The notes: a model not told the origin generated them from the sequence alone. A stretch of 64,000 nt of DNA from Nocardioides sp. CFH 31398 (GCF_022436705.1 NZ_JAKUHT010000014.1:1-64000); one strand, 5' to 3'; counted from the stretch's first letter, positions 1 to 8,230 are shown. Made by a program: numbers and translations.

Positions 1-107
1 CCGGGGGGGCCGCCGGTTCGCCGACGGCGGTCTCGACGCGGTCGCTCGCCAGGGCTCGCTCCCTGCTCGACCACCGTGACGGCCGCTGGTGGAGGTGCGA
101 ACGCAGT

Positions 108-121
108 GGGCCCCGGGGCCC
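108..121. terminator. GC palindrome, possible terminator
   Basis: A perfect 14-bp palindrome (GGGCCCCGGGGCCC) lies in the gene-free first 139 bases, just beyond the end of the leftward operon. It could end that operon or a rightward gene outside the window. It has no T-tract and no room for a loop, so the terminator role is a guess. I see no gene in bases 1-139. Confidence 0.25.
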
Positions 122-139
122 GGCGACGCTCCGCCGGGG

Positions 140-436
140 TCAGTCCGAGCGGGGGTCCCTCTCCGGGTAGCCCGCCTTGGGGGTGAGGCCCTCGGGATGG
201 GGCTCCTCGCCGCCGGGGCGCTGCTCGTCGGGCTCGGAGTCCGGGGTCCGTGACGGGTCGAGGTCGTCGCGGTCGGCGGGGGCGCGGACACCGTCCGTGC
301 CGACCTGGCCGGGGCCGGTCTCGCCGACGCGCTCGCTGCTGACGCCCATGTCGCCGGCCAGCCGCTGCGGCCCGCCGCCGTTGGGGTTGGTGTCCTGGCC
401 CTCGACGTCCTCGGGCAGGTCCTTCGGCTCGCTCAT
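140..436 (-). CDS. small acidic disordered protein
   Basis: A 98-residue protein rich in Asp, Glu, Pro, Gly and Arg, with no hydrophobic core, signal peptide or membrane segment, so probably intrinsically disordered and cytoplasmic. I recognise no family. It starts 11 bases after the stop of the next upstream gene, and a GAGGAGG ribosome site overlaps that stop, so it is the last gene of a leftward operon. The upstream partner (448-735) is also acidic and disordered with a similar MSxx start, hinting at an old duplication. Existence is supported by the tight spacing and good ribosome site rather than by homology. Confidence 0.55.
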   Translation of the reverse strand: MSEPKDLPEDVEGQDTNPNGGGPQRLAGDMGVSSERVGETGPGQVGTDGVRAPADRDDLDPSRTPDSEPDEQRPGGEEPHPEGLTPKAGYPERDPRSD

Positions 437-447
437 CGGGGGCCTCC

Positions 448-735
448 TCAGGCCGGGGGCTCGTCGGGGCTGTCGGCGTCCTCGCCCCGCTCGTCGTCGT
501 CCGGCTCCTGCTGCTTGTCGTCGGACTCCTTGACCTCGTCGGGCACGGCGTCCTCGACGGCCGGGTTGTCGTCCGGGTCCATGTCGCGGGCGGCCGGGTC
601 CGCGCCCCGGTCGGCGTAGTCGGTGGCGTCGCGGACGGCGTCCGTGCCGCCGGGGAAGAGCTCCGGGGACTCGGTGGTCGGCGTCGGCTGCGGGCCGAGA
701 TCGCCCTCGCCGTCGCTGCCTTCGGTGTCGCTCAT
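448..735 (-). CDS. small acidic disordered protein
   Basis: A 95-residue, strongly acidic protein; its C-terminal third is mostly Asp, Glu, Pro and Ser, so it is predicted to be disordered. No domain is recognised. The ATG overlaps the stop of the upstream NUDIX gene as ATGA, so translation is probably coupled. A longer frame continues upstream inside the NUDIX gene, but the internal ATG at 735 fits the overlap architecture and avoids an Arg/Pro-rich shadow sequence. The role is unknown; acidic tails of this kind can act as DNA mimics or chaperone-like modifiers, but nothing here shows that. Confidence 0.55.
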   Translation of the reverse strand: MSDTEGSDGEGDLGPQPTPTTESPELFPGGTDAVRDATDYADRGADPAARDMDPDDNPAVEDAVPDEVKESDDKQQEPDDDERGEDADSPDEPPA

Positions 736-1229
736 GCGCTCGCTCCTCGCTGCTGGGGGTCGTCGAACCCGTGCGTCAGGTAGGCCGTGCCCGTCCCCAG
801 CGAGGCCAATGCGTACCGCTCGTGCGGCACCACCGGCTCGGGCAGGGAGTCGAGCGCGTCCAGGCGGCACCATCGCAGACCCGCGCTGCGGTTCGCCTCC
901 ATGACGCGCGGCTCGCCCGTCCAGGACCGCGAGGTGAAGAAGAAGTCGACGCGCTCGTCGATCGGCTCGCCGCTCCGGGTCCGCTGCATCGTCAGCTCGA
1001 AGCGCAGCTCGACGTCGGTGAGCCCGAGCTCCTCGAGGGCCTCGCGGCGCGCGGCGTCGTACGCCGTCTCGCCGCGCTCGACGTGCCCTGCGGCGCCGGC
1101 GGCCCAGTGCTCGTCCATGAAGCCGGTGCCGCGGCGCAGCTGCAGCAGCACCTCCTCGCCGCCCCCCTCGGCGGGGCGCAGCAGGAAGACGTACGCGGCC
1201 GGGACGACGACGAACCGGCCGTGCGTCAC
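732..1229 (-). CDS. NUDIX hydrolase
   Basis: A 165-residue NUDIX-fold pyrophosphohydrolase. A complete Nudix box spans about residues 48-70: the pattern G-x5-E, seven residues, then REALEELGL supplies the Mg-binding Glu residues. Family members cleave nucleoside diphosphates linked to another moiety, such as oxidised nucleotides or sugar nucleotides; the substrate cannot be read from sequence. The GTG start overlaps the stop of the antitoxin-like gene upstream (GTGA), and its own stop overlaps the next start (ATGA), placing it in the middle of a tightly coupled leftward operon. Domain call is firm, substrate unknown. Confidence 0.85.
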   Translation of the reverse strand: MTHGRFVVVPAAYVFLLRPAEGGGEEVLLQLRRGTGFMDEHWAAGAAGHVERGETAYDAARREALEELGLTDVELRFELTMQRTRSGEPIDERVDFFFTSRSWTGEPRVMEANRSAGLRWCRLDALDSLPEPVVPHERYALASLGTGTAYLTHGFDDPQQRGASA

Positions 1230-1468
1230 GGGCGGGGCGCGCCGCCCGGGCCGCCGTACGGACCCTGCGGACCGCCGGGGCCGCTCTTCCGCTTCGCCAG
1301 CTCCTCCTGGGCCTTCAGGCGTCCCTTGGCGATCTTGTCCGAGTACTTGCCCTTGGTCCGCTTGTCGGCCTGCGCGGCTGCCTGGTCCAGCCCCTTGGCG
1401 ATCTTGTCGCCGTGCTGGTCGACGGCCTTCTGGGCCTGGCCACGAAGCTTGGAGAAGAAGCTGCTCAT
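1226..1468 (-). CDS. antitoxin-like protein (MT0933 family)
   Basis: An 80-residue, Lys/Ala/Gln-rich helical protein with the pattern HGDKIAKGLDQAA ... KYSDKIAKG, which resembles the actinobacterial MT0933-like (Rv0909-like) antitoxin family, followed by a Pro/Gly-rich tail. The family name comes from an M. tuberculosis toxin-antitoxin pair, but here no recognisable toxin lies next to it; the coupled gene is a NUDIX hydrolase. Many members are chromosomal orphans, so an antitoxin role should not be assumed. It is the first gene of the leftward operon and its ATG abuts the divergent miaA promoter region. Confidence 0.7.
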   Translation of the reverse strand: MSSFFSKLRGQAQKAVDQHGDKIAKGLDQAAAQADKRTKGKYSDKIAKGRLKAQEELAKRKSGPGGPQGPYGGPGGAPRP

Positions 1469-1487
1469 GGGTGTGAGGATATCGGGC

Positions 1488-2447
1488 GTGCCCCACCCAG
1501 CCCGTCCCCCGGAACCGCACCAGGAACCACCGCCGGTGCTGGCCGTGGTGGGCGCCACGGCGGCCGGGAAGAGCGAGGTCGCGCTCGGTCTCGCGGAGCG
1601 GCTCGGCGGGGAGGTCGTCAACACCGACGCGATGCAGCTCTACCGCGGCATGGACATCGGCACCGCCAAGCTCGCGCCCGCCGAGCGGCGAGGGGTCCGC
1701 CACCACCTCCTCGACGTCCTCGACGTCACCGAGACCGCCAGCGTCGCCACCTTCCAGCGCGAGGCCCGCGCCGTGGTGGCCGACCTGCGGGCGCGGGGCG
1801 TCGTGCCGGTGCTGGTCGGCGGGTCGGCGCTCTACACCCGCGCCGTCGTCGACACCCTCGAGTTCCCCGGCACGGACCCGGTCGTCCGCGCCCGCCTGGA
1901 GGCCGAGCTGGACGACGTCGGACCCGCGGTGCTGCACGCCCGCCTCGCCGGGCTCGACCCGGTCGCGGCCGCCGGGATCGAGCCCGGGAACGGCCGTCGC
2001 ACCGTCCGCGCGCTCGAGGTCGTCGAGATCACCGGCCGCCCGTTCTCCGCGTCGATGCCCGAGCCGACGTACGTCGAGCCCGCCACCCTCCAGCTCGGCG
2101 TCGAGGCCGACCGCGCCGTCCTCGACGCGCGCATCGCGGCCCGCGTCGACGCCATGTACGACGCGGGCCTGCTCGCCGAGGTCGAGCGCCTGCTCGCCGC
2201 GGGGCTGGCCGAGGGCCGGACGGCGTCGCGCGCCATCGGCTACCGCGAGGCCGCCGCGCACCTGGCCGGCGAGCTCACCGAGGCGGAGGCCCGGGAGCGC
2301 ACCGTCGTGGCCACCCGACGCTTCGTCCGCCGCCAGGACGCCTGGTTCCGCAAGGACCCCCGCGTGGTCTGGGTGCGCGACCTCGACGAGGCGCTGGTCG
2401 AGGTGGTGTCCCGACACGCCGTCCTCCGCTCGCGCGCTCGCCGGTGA
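1488..2447 (+). CDS. miaA: tRNA dimethylallyltransferase
   Basis: MiaA transfers the dimethylallyl group of DMAPP to N6 of A37 in tRNAs that read UNN codons, the first step of ms2i6A synthesis in the cytoplasm. Visible motifs are the P-loop GATAAGKS (residues 22-29), the substrate segment TDAMQLYRGMDIGTAK, VGGSALY, AIGYREA and WFRKDPRV. The GTG at 1488 gives 319 residues, normal for the family, and has GAGG nine bases upstream. In-frame ATG 1467 is possible but lies across the divergent gene's start and would place the ribosome site inside the gene. Its position before dapF and hflX is the standard actinobacterial order. Confidence 0.95.
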   Translation: MPHPARPPEPHQEPPPVLAVVGATAAGKSEVALGLAERLGGEVVNTDAMQLYRGMDIGTAKLAPAERRGVRHHLLDVLDVTETASVATFQREARAVVADLRARGVVPVLVGGSALYTRAVVDTLEFPGTDPVVRARLEAELDDVGPAVLHARLAGLDPVAAAGIEPGNGRRTVRALEVVEITGRPFSASMPEPTYVEPATLQLGVEADRAVLDARIAARVDAMYDAGLLAEVERLLAAGLAEGRTASRAIGYREAAAHLAGELTEAEARERTVVATRRFVRRQDAWFRKDPRVVWVRDLDEALVEVVSRHAVLRSRARR

Positions 2448-2537
2448 CGCCCGCCCGACCCGCCTCGCCCCCCGTTGCTGCGGCGGAGCGCAACTTCGGT
2501 CGGGTCGTCGCGGGCGGGTAGGCCCGAGGCTGGGTCC

Positions 2538-3104
2538 GTGAGGACGACGTACTACACCGCCACCAGCCTCGACGGCTTCATCGCCGACGCGACCGACAGC
2601 CTGGAGTGGCTGTTCGTCCAGACCCACGAGGAGCCCGAGCGCCCCGCCCTGCGCTACGACGACCTCGTCGGCCGCGTCGGCGCGCTCGTGATGGGCGCGA
2701 CGACGTACACCTGGATCCGCGACCGGGTCGTCGCCGGCACGGAGGCGTGGAGCTACGACGTCCCGACCTGGGTGCTGACCCACCGCGACCTGCCGGGCGT
2801 CGAGGGCGCCGACGTCCGGTTCGTCTCCGGCGACGTGGCGGCGCTCCACTCCGACGTCGAGGCCTCCGCCGCGGGTCGCGACCTGTGGGTGGTCGGCGGG
2901 GGCGACCTCGCCGGGCAGTACGCCGACGCGGGCCTGCTCGACGACCTCGTGGTCTCGACGGCGCCGGTGACCCTGGGGGAGGGGCGCCCGCTGCTGCCGC
3001 GCCGCCTGCAGCTGCGGCTCGACGACGTCGTCCGCGCGGGTGACTTCGTCTGCGCCCGCTACCTGGTCGACGGCCCTCGACCCTCGGCAGACTGGCTCGG
3101 GTGA
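2538..3104 (+). CDS. dihydrofolate reductase family protein
   Basis: A 188-residue protein of the RibD C-terminal/DHFR-like reductase family. It begins with the typical SLDGFIAD strand, followed by MGATTYTW, WVLTHRD and a glycine-rich VVGGGDLAGQY segment that forms the NADPH-binding strand and loop. Small stand-alone members of this group are NADPH-dependent reductases of unknown substrate, and distinct from FolA. The GTG at 2538 is preferred because it directly precedes the conserved first strand; the longer frame adds only Arg/Ser-rich sequence. It is translationally coupled to the next gene by a GTGA overlap. Confidence 0.85.
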   Translation: MRTTYYTATSLDGFIADATDSLEWLFVQTHEEPERPALRYDDLVGRVGALVMGATTYTWIRDRVVAGTEAWSYDVPTWVLTHRDLPGVEGADVRFVSGDVAALHSDVEASAAGRDLWVVGGGDLAGQYADAGLLDDLVVSTAPVTLGEGRPLLPRRLQLRLDDVVRAGDFVCARYLVDGPRPSADWLG

Positions 3105-4057
3105 CGGAGCGGGACCGGCGGCGCGACCGGGTCAGGGAGCTGCTGGACGCCGTCCTCGACGACGCCCACGACGACCTCGGCGCGATGGCGGCCGGCGCCC
3201 ACGCCTCGGCGTACCACTTCGCCCGCACGGTGAGCGCCACGACCGGGGAGCCCCCGGTGGCGATGCGACGGCGGGTCGCCCTCGAGCGGGCGGCGTGGCG
3301 GCTGCGCGGCGGGGCGAGCGTCACCGAGACCGCCTGGGAGGCCGGCTACGACTCCGTCGAGGGCTTCGCGCGGGCGTACGCGAGGGCCTGGGGCCACCCG
3401 CCGTCGGCGACGCCGGCGGGTCACCCGTCGTCCACGGCGCACTGGCTCGACGCCCCCAACGGCGTCCACTTCCACTCGCCGACCGCGCTGTGGGTCGCGG
3501 CGGGGGAGCCACCCGTCGCCGCGGACGGCGCCGGCGCCGTGACGATGCTGATGGCCCACCACGACCTGGCCGACACCGCGGTCCTGCTCGAGCGGTGCGC
3601 CGCCCTGCCGGACGACGAGTGGACTCGCCCGCGGGTGCCGGGTGCCGTGCTCGTCGGCTGGGCAGGCCCGGAGGAGTCGCTCGCCCTCGTGCTGGGCCGC
3701 GTCGTCGGCGGGCTGGAGGCGTGGCTCGCCGCGATCGAGGGTCTCGACGCGCCGGGTGGCCCCGAGCCGGACACCGTCGCCGGGCTCCGTGACCGCCTCG
3801 ACGCCGTCGGCCCGCGCTGGCTCGCCGCGCTCGCGGACGTCGACGCCCGCGGGGCGTGGGGCGACCGACTCGTCGACGCCCTGTGCGACCCGCCCGAGAG
3901 CTTCGTCCTGGGCAGCGTCCTCGCCCACGTGCTCACCTTCGACGCCCAGCGGCGCGGCCTGGCCCGGGTGATGCTGGCCGCGGCCGGCCTCGACGGCGGG
4001 CCCGAGGCGGTCGGTGAGCACGACGGCGACCCGGTGACGTGGCTCCGCGGCACCTGA
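3101..4057 (+). CDS. AraC-type HTH protein with C-terminal DinB-like domain
   Basis: A 318-residue two-domain protein. Residues about 5-105 form an AraC-type double helix-turn-helix, with the second helix unit reading VTETAWEAGYDSVEGFARAYARAWG. The remainder resembles the DinB/YfiT four-helix metal-binding fold, with His residues such as MLMAHHDLADTAVLLE. Fusions of this type are seen in actinobacteria and may sense a small thiol or metal ligand, but the ligand is not known. The GTG start overlaps the stop of the DHFR-like gene, so the two probably work together. It may regulate its own operon; I found no obvious operator. Confidence 0.75.
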   Translation: MTERDRRRDRVRELLDAVLDDAHDDLGAMAAGAHASAYHFARTVSATTGEPPVAMRRRVALERAAWRLRGGASVTETAWEAGYDSVEGFARAYARAWGHPPSATPAGHPSSTAHWLDAPNGVHFHSPTALWVAAGEPPVAADGAGAVTMLMAHHDLADTAVLLERCAALPDDEWTRPRVPGAVLVGWAGPEESLALVLGRVVGGLEAWLAAIEGLDAPGGPEPDTVAGLRDRLDAVGPRWLAALADVDARGAWGDRLVDALCDPPESFVLGSVLAHVLTFDAQRRGLARVMLAAAGLDGGPEAVGEHDGDPVTWLRGT

Positions 4058-4066
4058 CGAGGGGCG

Positions 4067-4072
4067 TAGATT
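4067..4072 (+). promoter_or_regulatory. -10 hexamer, leaderless start
   Basis: TAGATT ends seven bases before the GTG of the PPOX gene, and no ribosome site is present, so transcription probably begins at or next to the start codon. This is one of several such arrangements in the window. Confidence 0.5.
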
Positions 4073-4079
4073 CGGCGGC

Positions 4080-4736
4080 GTGGAGAAGGCGGCGGACGAG
4101 CGGACGGGCGAGGTCGCGGTGACCGACGCGGCGACGCTGTCGGCGCTGCTCGGGGGCGAGCCCTCCGCCGCCGCGCGCGGCAAGGACCGCGACCGCCTGC
4201 ACGACCTCGACCGGGCCTGGCTGGCCGCCTCACCGTTCTGCGTGATCGCCACCGCGGACGCCGACGGACGTGGCGACGCCTCCCCCAAGGGCGACCCCGC
4301 CGGGCGGCTCGTGCACGTGCTCGACGACCGGACCCTCGCGATCGCGGAGCGACCCGGCAACCGTCGCGCCGACGGCTACCGCAACGTGCTGGTCAACCCC
4401 GGTATCGGGCTGCTGTTCCTCATCCCCGGCCGGCCCGACACGCTCCGCGTCAACGGCCGTGCGCGACTGGTCGCCGACGCGCCGTGGTTCGACGACATGG
4501 TCGTCCGCGGCCACCGTCCGGTCGTCGCGATGGTCATGCACGTCGAGCAGGTCTTCCACCACTGCGGCAAGGCGTTCCTCCGCTCGGGCCTCTGGCGGCA
4601 CGAGGAGTGGGACCCCGAGGCGCTCGTGCCCCGTCGTGCCGTCGTGGCCCGGACCCTCGAGCGACCGGACGACGACCTGGACCGGCTCGACGCGTACTAC
4701 GGGCCGTCGTACGAGGAGGGCCTGTACCGCTCATGA
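4080..4736 (+). CDS. PPOX-type flavoprotein (MSMEG_1061-like)
   Basis: A 218-residue split-barrel protein of the pyridoxamine-5'-phosphate-oxidase-like superfamily. The segments FCVIATADADGRGDASPKGD, ERPGNRRADGYRNVLVNPGIGLLFLIPG and VEQVFHHCGKAFLRS match FMN-dependent PPOX proteins of the MSMEG_1061 type. The last segment, including the conserved HCxKA core, is typical of the group. These reduce or oxidise small substrates with FMN or F420; the natural substrate is unknown. A -10 hexamer close to the GTG suggests leaderless expression. Its stop overlaps the dapF start (ATGA), so the two are co-translated, although no functional link is evident. Confidence 0.85.
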   Translation: MEKAADERTGEVAVTDAATLSALLGGEPSAAARGKDRDRLHDLDRAWLAASPFCVIATADADGRGDASPKGDPAGRLVHVLDDRTLAIAERPGNRRADGYRNVLVNPGIGLLFLIPGRPDTLRVNGRARLVADAPWFDDMVVRGHRPVVAMVMHVEQVFHHCGKAFLRSGLWRHEEWDPEALVPRRAVVARTLERPDDDLDRLDAYYGPSYEEGLYRS

Positions 4737-5614
4737 CCTACCCCTTCCTCAAGGGCCACGGCACCGAGAACGACTTCGTGCTGCTGCCCGACCACGACGG
4801 GGTCGTCCACGGCGACCTCGACCCGACCCGCGTGGCGCGGCTCTGCGACCGCCGGGCCGGGATCGGGGGCGACGGCGTCATCCGCGTCGTCCGCAGCGCC
4901 GTCCTGCTCGGGCGGGGCGCCGTGACGCCGGAGCAGGCGGGCTCCTCGGTCTGGTTCATGGACTACCGCAACGCCGACGGCTCCGTCTCGGAGATGTGCG
5001 GCAACGGCGTCCGGGTCCTGGCGCACCACCTCGTGACCGAGGGCCTCGCGACCACTCCCTCGCCCGACGAGCCGCTGGTGCTCGGCACCCGCGCCGGCGT
5101 GCGCACCGTGGTCGCCGACCCCGAGGGCGGGTACGCCGTCGACATGGGCCCGGCCCGCCTGCTCGCGCCGAGCCGGGTGGGCGTGAGCGGCGACCACCAC
5201 TGGGACGCCGTCGGCGTCGACATGGGCAACCCCCACGCGGTCGCGTTCGTCGACGACCTCGACGAGGCGGGGGACCTGCTCGCCCAGCCGTCGTACGACG
5301 TCGGCGTCTACCCCGCCGGCGTCAACGTGGAGTTCGTCGTCCGCCGTGGGGCGGGCCACGTGGCCATGCGGGTCCACGAGCGGGGCTCCGGGGAGACGAG
5401 GTCGTGCGGGACGGGTGCGTGCGCCGTCCTCGTGGCCACCGCCCTCGCGGACGGCGCCGCGGACGCCGCCGACGTCGCCGACGGCCCGGCCGCACAGGTG
5501 AGGTACAGGATCGACGTGCCCGGAGGTGTCCTGAAGGGCACGTGGGAGCCGGGTGGCGGCACTACACTCAGCGGGCCAGCGACGATCGTGGCGTCAGGCA
5601 CGACCGACCTCTGA
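4733..5614 (+). CDS. dapF: diaminopimelate epimerase
   Basis: DapF converts LL- to meso-diaminopimelate, the last specific step before lysine and the source of the peptidoglycan cross-linking residue. It is cytoplasmic and cofactor-free, using two catalytic cysteines. Both are present: Cys89 in NADGSVSEMCGNG and Cys225 in GSGETRSCGTGACA. At 293 residues it is slightly longer than E. coli DapF, with extra residues around 53-72 before the FMDYRNADG strand. The ATG overlaps the stop of the PPOX gene. The position between miaA and hflX is conserved in actinobacteria. Confidence 0.96.
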   Translation: MTYPFLKGHGTENDFVLLPDHDGVVHGDLDPTRVARLCDRRAGIGGDGVIRVVRSAVLLGRGAVTPEQAGSSVWFMDYRNADGSVSEMCGNGVRVLAHHLVTEGLATTPSPDEPLVLGTRAGVRTVVADPEGGYAVDMGPARLLAPSRVGVSGDHHWDAVGVDMGNPHAVAFVDDLDEAGDLLAQPSYDVGVYPAGVNVEFVVRRGAGHVAMRVHERGSGETRSCGTGACAVLVATALADGAADAADVADGPAAQVRYRIDVPGGVLKGTWEPGGGTTLSGPATIVASGTTDL

Positions 5615-5716
5615 GCCACGGCTCGCCGGCGGTGCGAGGTTTGGCGGCGCGTGGGACGGGTGAGGCTGGCGGTGACCGCCGGACCCCGAGACCGGCCCGA
5701 GACACGAGGTGCGCAG

Positions 5717-6979
5717 ATGTCCCAGGACCGACCTGACGAGCCCGAGCCGACCCGCATCGCGGGCAGCGAACCGCCGAAGCCCGCCGGGGAGTCGGGCCCG
5801 TCGCTCGACAAGCCGCGCGAGTCCGGCCAGGGCTCCGGTCAGGGCTGGTCGCCCGCCGGCGCGCAGGAGCCCGCCCAGCAGCAGGGCTGGGCCCGCCCGG
5901 AGCAGTCGGCGCAGCCCGGGCAGGCCCCGGGGCAGGGCGGGTGGGGCCAGCAGGCCCAGCAGCCGGGTCAGCAGCCGGGTCAGCAGCCGGGCTGGGGCCA
6001 GCCCGGGCAGCCCGGGCAGCCCGGGTGGAACCAGCCGGGGCAGCCCGGGGGCTACCCCCAGCAGCCCGGCTACCCCCAGCAGGGCGGCGGCTACGGCCAG
6101 CAGGGCGGGTACGGCGGCCCGGGCGGCGGCTACGGCGGGCCCGGTGGCCCGGGTGGCTACGGCGCGCCCCCCGGCTACGGCCCCGGTGGCCCCGGTGGCC
6201 CCGGTGGCCCCGGTGGCCCCGGTGGCCCCGGTGGCCCGGGTGGCCCGCGCAAGCCGAAGGACAAGAAGCCCCTCATCATCGCCGGTGCGGTGCTCGCCGT
6301 GCTGCTGATCGTCGGCGGCATCGGGCTGGCGTTCGTGCTCGGCGGCGACGAGGACGACACCGAGGCCGAGCCGGCCGGCGGCACCTCGGAGTCCGCCGAG
6401 TCCCCGTCCGAGGGCGGGTCGACGCCGAGCGAGGAGACGGAGGAGAGCGCCCCCGAGACGCCCTCCGACGTCCCCAGCTTCACGGCGAGCGAGTACTTCG
6501 ACATGAACGCGCTGTGCGACCCCCGCGCGATGAGCAACGCCTCCGAGTACGACGCCGCCGACCCGCGGATCGCGACCTACTCGGCGCTCCCCGAGGCCGG
6601 CGAGTACACCGACCTCATCGGGCCCGGCATCGGTGAGACGTGGGGCGTGGACATCGACCGCTTCGAGGACGTCAGCGTCGCGATGTGCCTGACCGGCACC
6701 GACATGGGCGAGTCGCAGACCTGCGAGGGCCAGGACCTCGACGAGAACGAGGCCAGCTACGAGTTCCGGTCGGTGTCGTACGACGTCGTCTACTACGAGG
6801 CGCTGACCGGCGCCGAGCTGGGCACGGGCCAGCCCATCGAGGCGGGCGGCGCCTGCCCCGACGCCGAGTACGCCTACGTGATCGAGGACGGCGAGACCCA
6901 GTACGCCATCCCGGACACCGAGGACGTCAACGCGGAGGTCGAGGACTTCATCACCTCCGGCGGCGGCGAGACGAGCTGA
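5717..6979 (+). CDS. Pro/Gln/Gly-rich single-pass membrane protein
   Basis: A 420-residue protein with three parts. Residues 1-175 are a low-complexity cytoplasmic region of Gln-Pro-Gly and Gly-Tyr-Gly repeats, ending in a (Gly-Pro-Gly)n run. A Lys-rich boundary precedes one transmembrane helix at about 188-212 (IIAGAVLAVLLIVGGIGLAFVL). The rest is an acidic extracellular part: a Ser/Thr/Glu linker, then a domain of about 160 residues with four Cys that may form disulfides. The architecture recalls actinobacterial septum or envelope proteins with proline-rich tails, but no family is assigned. GAGG lies seven bases before the ATG. Confidence 0.8.
   Translation: MSQDRPDEPEPTRIAGSEPPKPAGESGPSLDKPRESGQGSGQGWSPAGAQEPAQQQGWARPEQSAQPGQAPGQGGWGQQAQQPGQQPGQQPGWGQPGQPGQPGWNQPGQPGGYPQQPGYPQQGGGYGQQGGYGGPGGGYGGPGGPGGYGAPPGYGPGGPGGPGGPGGPGGPGGPGGPRKPKDKKPLIIAGAVLAVLLIVGGIGLAFVLGGDEDDTEAEPAGGTSESAESPSEGGSTPSEETEESAPETPSDVPSFTASEYFDMNALCDPRAMSNASEYDAADPRIATYSALPEAGEYTDLIGPGIGETWGVDIDRFEDVSVAMCLTGTDMGESQTCEGQDLDENEASYEFRSVSYDVVYYEALTGAELGTGQPIEAGGACPDAEYAYVIEDGETQYAIPDTEDVNAEVEDFITSGGGETS
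6178..6249 (+). repeat. 9-bp tandem repeat encoding Gly-Pro-Gly
   Basis: About seven copies of the unit GGCCCCGGT run in frame inside the Pro/Gly-rich membrane protein. Such short, nearly identical, GC-only units are prone to slippage, so copy number probably varies between strains without breaking the frame. Confidence 0.9.
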
Positions 6980-7031
6980 ACCACCACCCGAGCCGGCCCT
7001 GACCGCCGGTCCTGCGGCGACGGTGTCGCCC

Positions 7032-7037
7032 TAGGAT
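7032..7037 (+). promoter_or_regulatory. -10 hexamer, leaderless start
   Basis: TAGGAT ends eight bases before the ATG of the SDR gene, with no ribosome site between, consistent with a leaderless transcript. Confidence 0.45.
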
Positions 7038-7045
7038 CGGCGGTC

Positions 7046-7822
7046 ATGGACCTCCACGGAACGAGCGCCCTGGTCACCGGTGGCGCGTCGGGCATCGGGG
7101 CGGCCGTCGTCCGCCGCCTCGCGGGCCTCGGCGCGCACGTCGTCGTCGCGGACCTCAAGGAGGACGACGGCGGCGCCCTCGCCGCCGAGGTGGGCGGCAC
7201 GTTCGCCCGCACGGACGTCACCGACTCCGCCACCATCCAGGCGGCCGTCGAGACGGCCCTCGAGCAGGGCCCGATGAGGACGGCCGTCAACTCCGCCGGC
7301 ATCGGCTGGGCGCAGCGCACCGTCGGGCGCGACGGCACCTTCGAGTCCGCCGCCGACCTCGACGCGTTCCTGCGGGTCATCCGCATCAACCTCGTCGGCG
7401 TCTTCGACGCCACCCGCCTGGCCGCCACCGCGATCAGCCGCAGCGAGCCCGGCGAGGACGGCGCCCGCGGCGCCATCGTCAACGTCGCCAGCGTCGCCGC
7501 GTTCGACGGCCAGATCGGCCAGGCGGCGTACAGCGCCTCGAAGGGCGGCATCGTCGGCATGACCCTGCCGCTGGCCCGCGACCTCGCCGCGTCCGGCATC
7601 CGCCTCAACACCGTCGCGCCCGGGCTGATCGACACCCCGCTCTACGGCTCCGGGCCGGACGCCGAGGCCTTCAAGGCCAAGCTCGGCGAGAGCGTGCTGT
7701 TCCCCAAGCGCCTGGGCTACCCCGACGAGCTCGCCCGCATGGTCGTCGAGTGCCTGCTCAACCCCTACGCGAACGGGGAGACGATCCGCCTGGACGGCGG
7801 CATCCGCATGCCTCCGCGGTAG
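7046..7822 (+). CDS. SDR family oxidoreductase (HSD10-like)
   Basis: A classical short-chain dehydrogenase of 258 residues. The cofactor motif TGGASGIG is at 11-18, Asp36 after the second strand points to NAD(H), NSAG is at 82-85, and the catalytic Ser149, Tyr162 and Lys166 (YSASK) are present. The sequence from RMVVECLLNPYANGETIRLDGG resembles type II 3-hydroxyacyl-CoA dehydrogenase (HSD17B10-like), which oxidises 3-hydroxyacyl-CoA in beta-oxidation or branched amino-acid breakdown; that substrate is inferred. It appears to be transcribed alone from a leaderless promoter. Confidence 0.88.
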   Translation: MDLHGTSALVTGGASGIGAAVVRRLAGLGAHVVVADLKEDDGGALAAEVGGTFARTDVTDSATIQAAVETALEQGPMRTAVNSAGIGWAQRTVGRDGTFESAADLDAFLRVIRINLVGVFDATRLAATAISRSEPGEDGARGAIVNVASVAAFDGQIGQAAYSASKGGIVGMTLPLARDLAASGIRLNTVAPGLIDTPLYGSGPDAEAFKAKLGESVLFPKRLGYPDELARMVVECLLNPYANGETIRLDGGIRMPPR

Positions 7823-7831
7823 CCGCCGCGA

Positions 7832-8230
7832 CTACAGCTGCTCGCGGTCCGTCTCGCAGCGCTCGGTCCCGTCGTCTCCACCCAGGCAGCCCTGGGGGAG
7901 CACGGACGTCAGCACCAGCACGAGGACCAGGGGTCCGGCGGCGAGCAGGCCGAGGGCGATCCACGGCGCCTGCCGCACCCGGCGGGCGCCGACGAGGACG
8001 ACGGCGGCGAGCACGAGCGAGGCGAGCCCGACCACGAGGAGGGCCCAGGCGGGGCTGCCGCCGGATCCGCAGAGCGCGGCGCTGTAGAGCGAGCCCGGGG
8101 CGGCGGTGGGGCCCTCGTCGTCGTACCAGGGGCAGTTCTCGGGCACGGTCGCCGTCACGGCCAGGAACGCGAGCGCGAGGCCGGCCGCGAGGGCGACGAG
8201 GGCGCCCGCCAGCAGTCCGAGCCTGGTCAC
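7832..8230 (-). CDS. small three-helix membrane protein
   Basis: A 132-residue integral membrane protein with three hydrophobic helices at about 4-30, 62-86 and 92-115. An extracytoplasmic loop between the first two carries two Cys, and two more Cys lie near the C-terminus. The GTG at 8230 was chosen because it directly precedes the first membrane helix; the longer frame adds a Cys/Arg-rich stretch overlapping the hflX promoter. No family recognised. It is convergent with the SDR gene and divergent from hflX. Confidence 0.7.
   Translation of the reverse strand: MTRLGLLAGALVALAAGLALAFLAVTATVPENCPWYDDEGPTAAPGSLYSAALCGSGGSPAWALLVVGLASLVLAAVVLVGARRVRQAPWIALGLLAAGPLVLVLVLTSVLPQGCLGGDDGTERCETDREQL

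Noticed and set aside
732..1468. Toxin-antitoxin pair (antitoxin-like protein plus NUDIX)
   Set aside because: NUDIX hydrolases are not known partners of the MT0933-like family, and the enzyme looks like a normal housekeeping type; reported only as an operon of interest.
6178..6249. CRISPR-like or regulatory tandem repeat
   Set aside because: It is a 9-bp in-frame coding repeat (Gly-Pro-Gly) without spacers.
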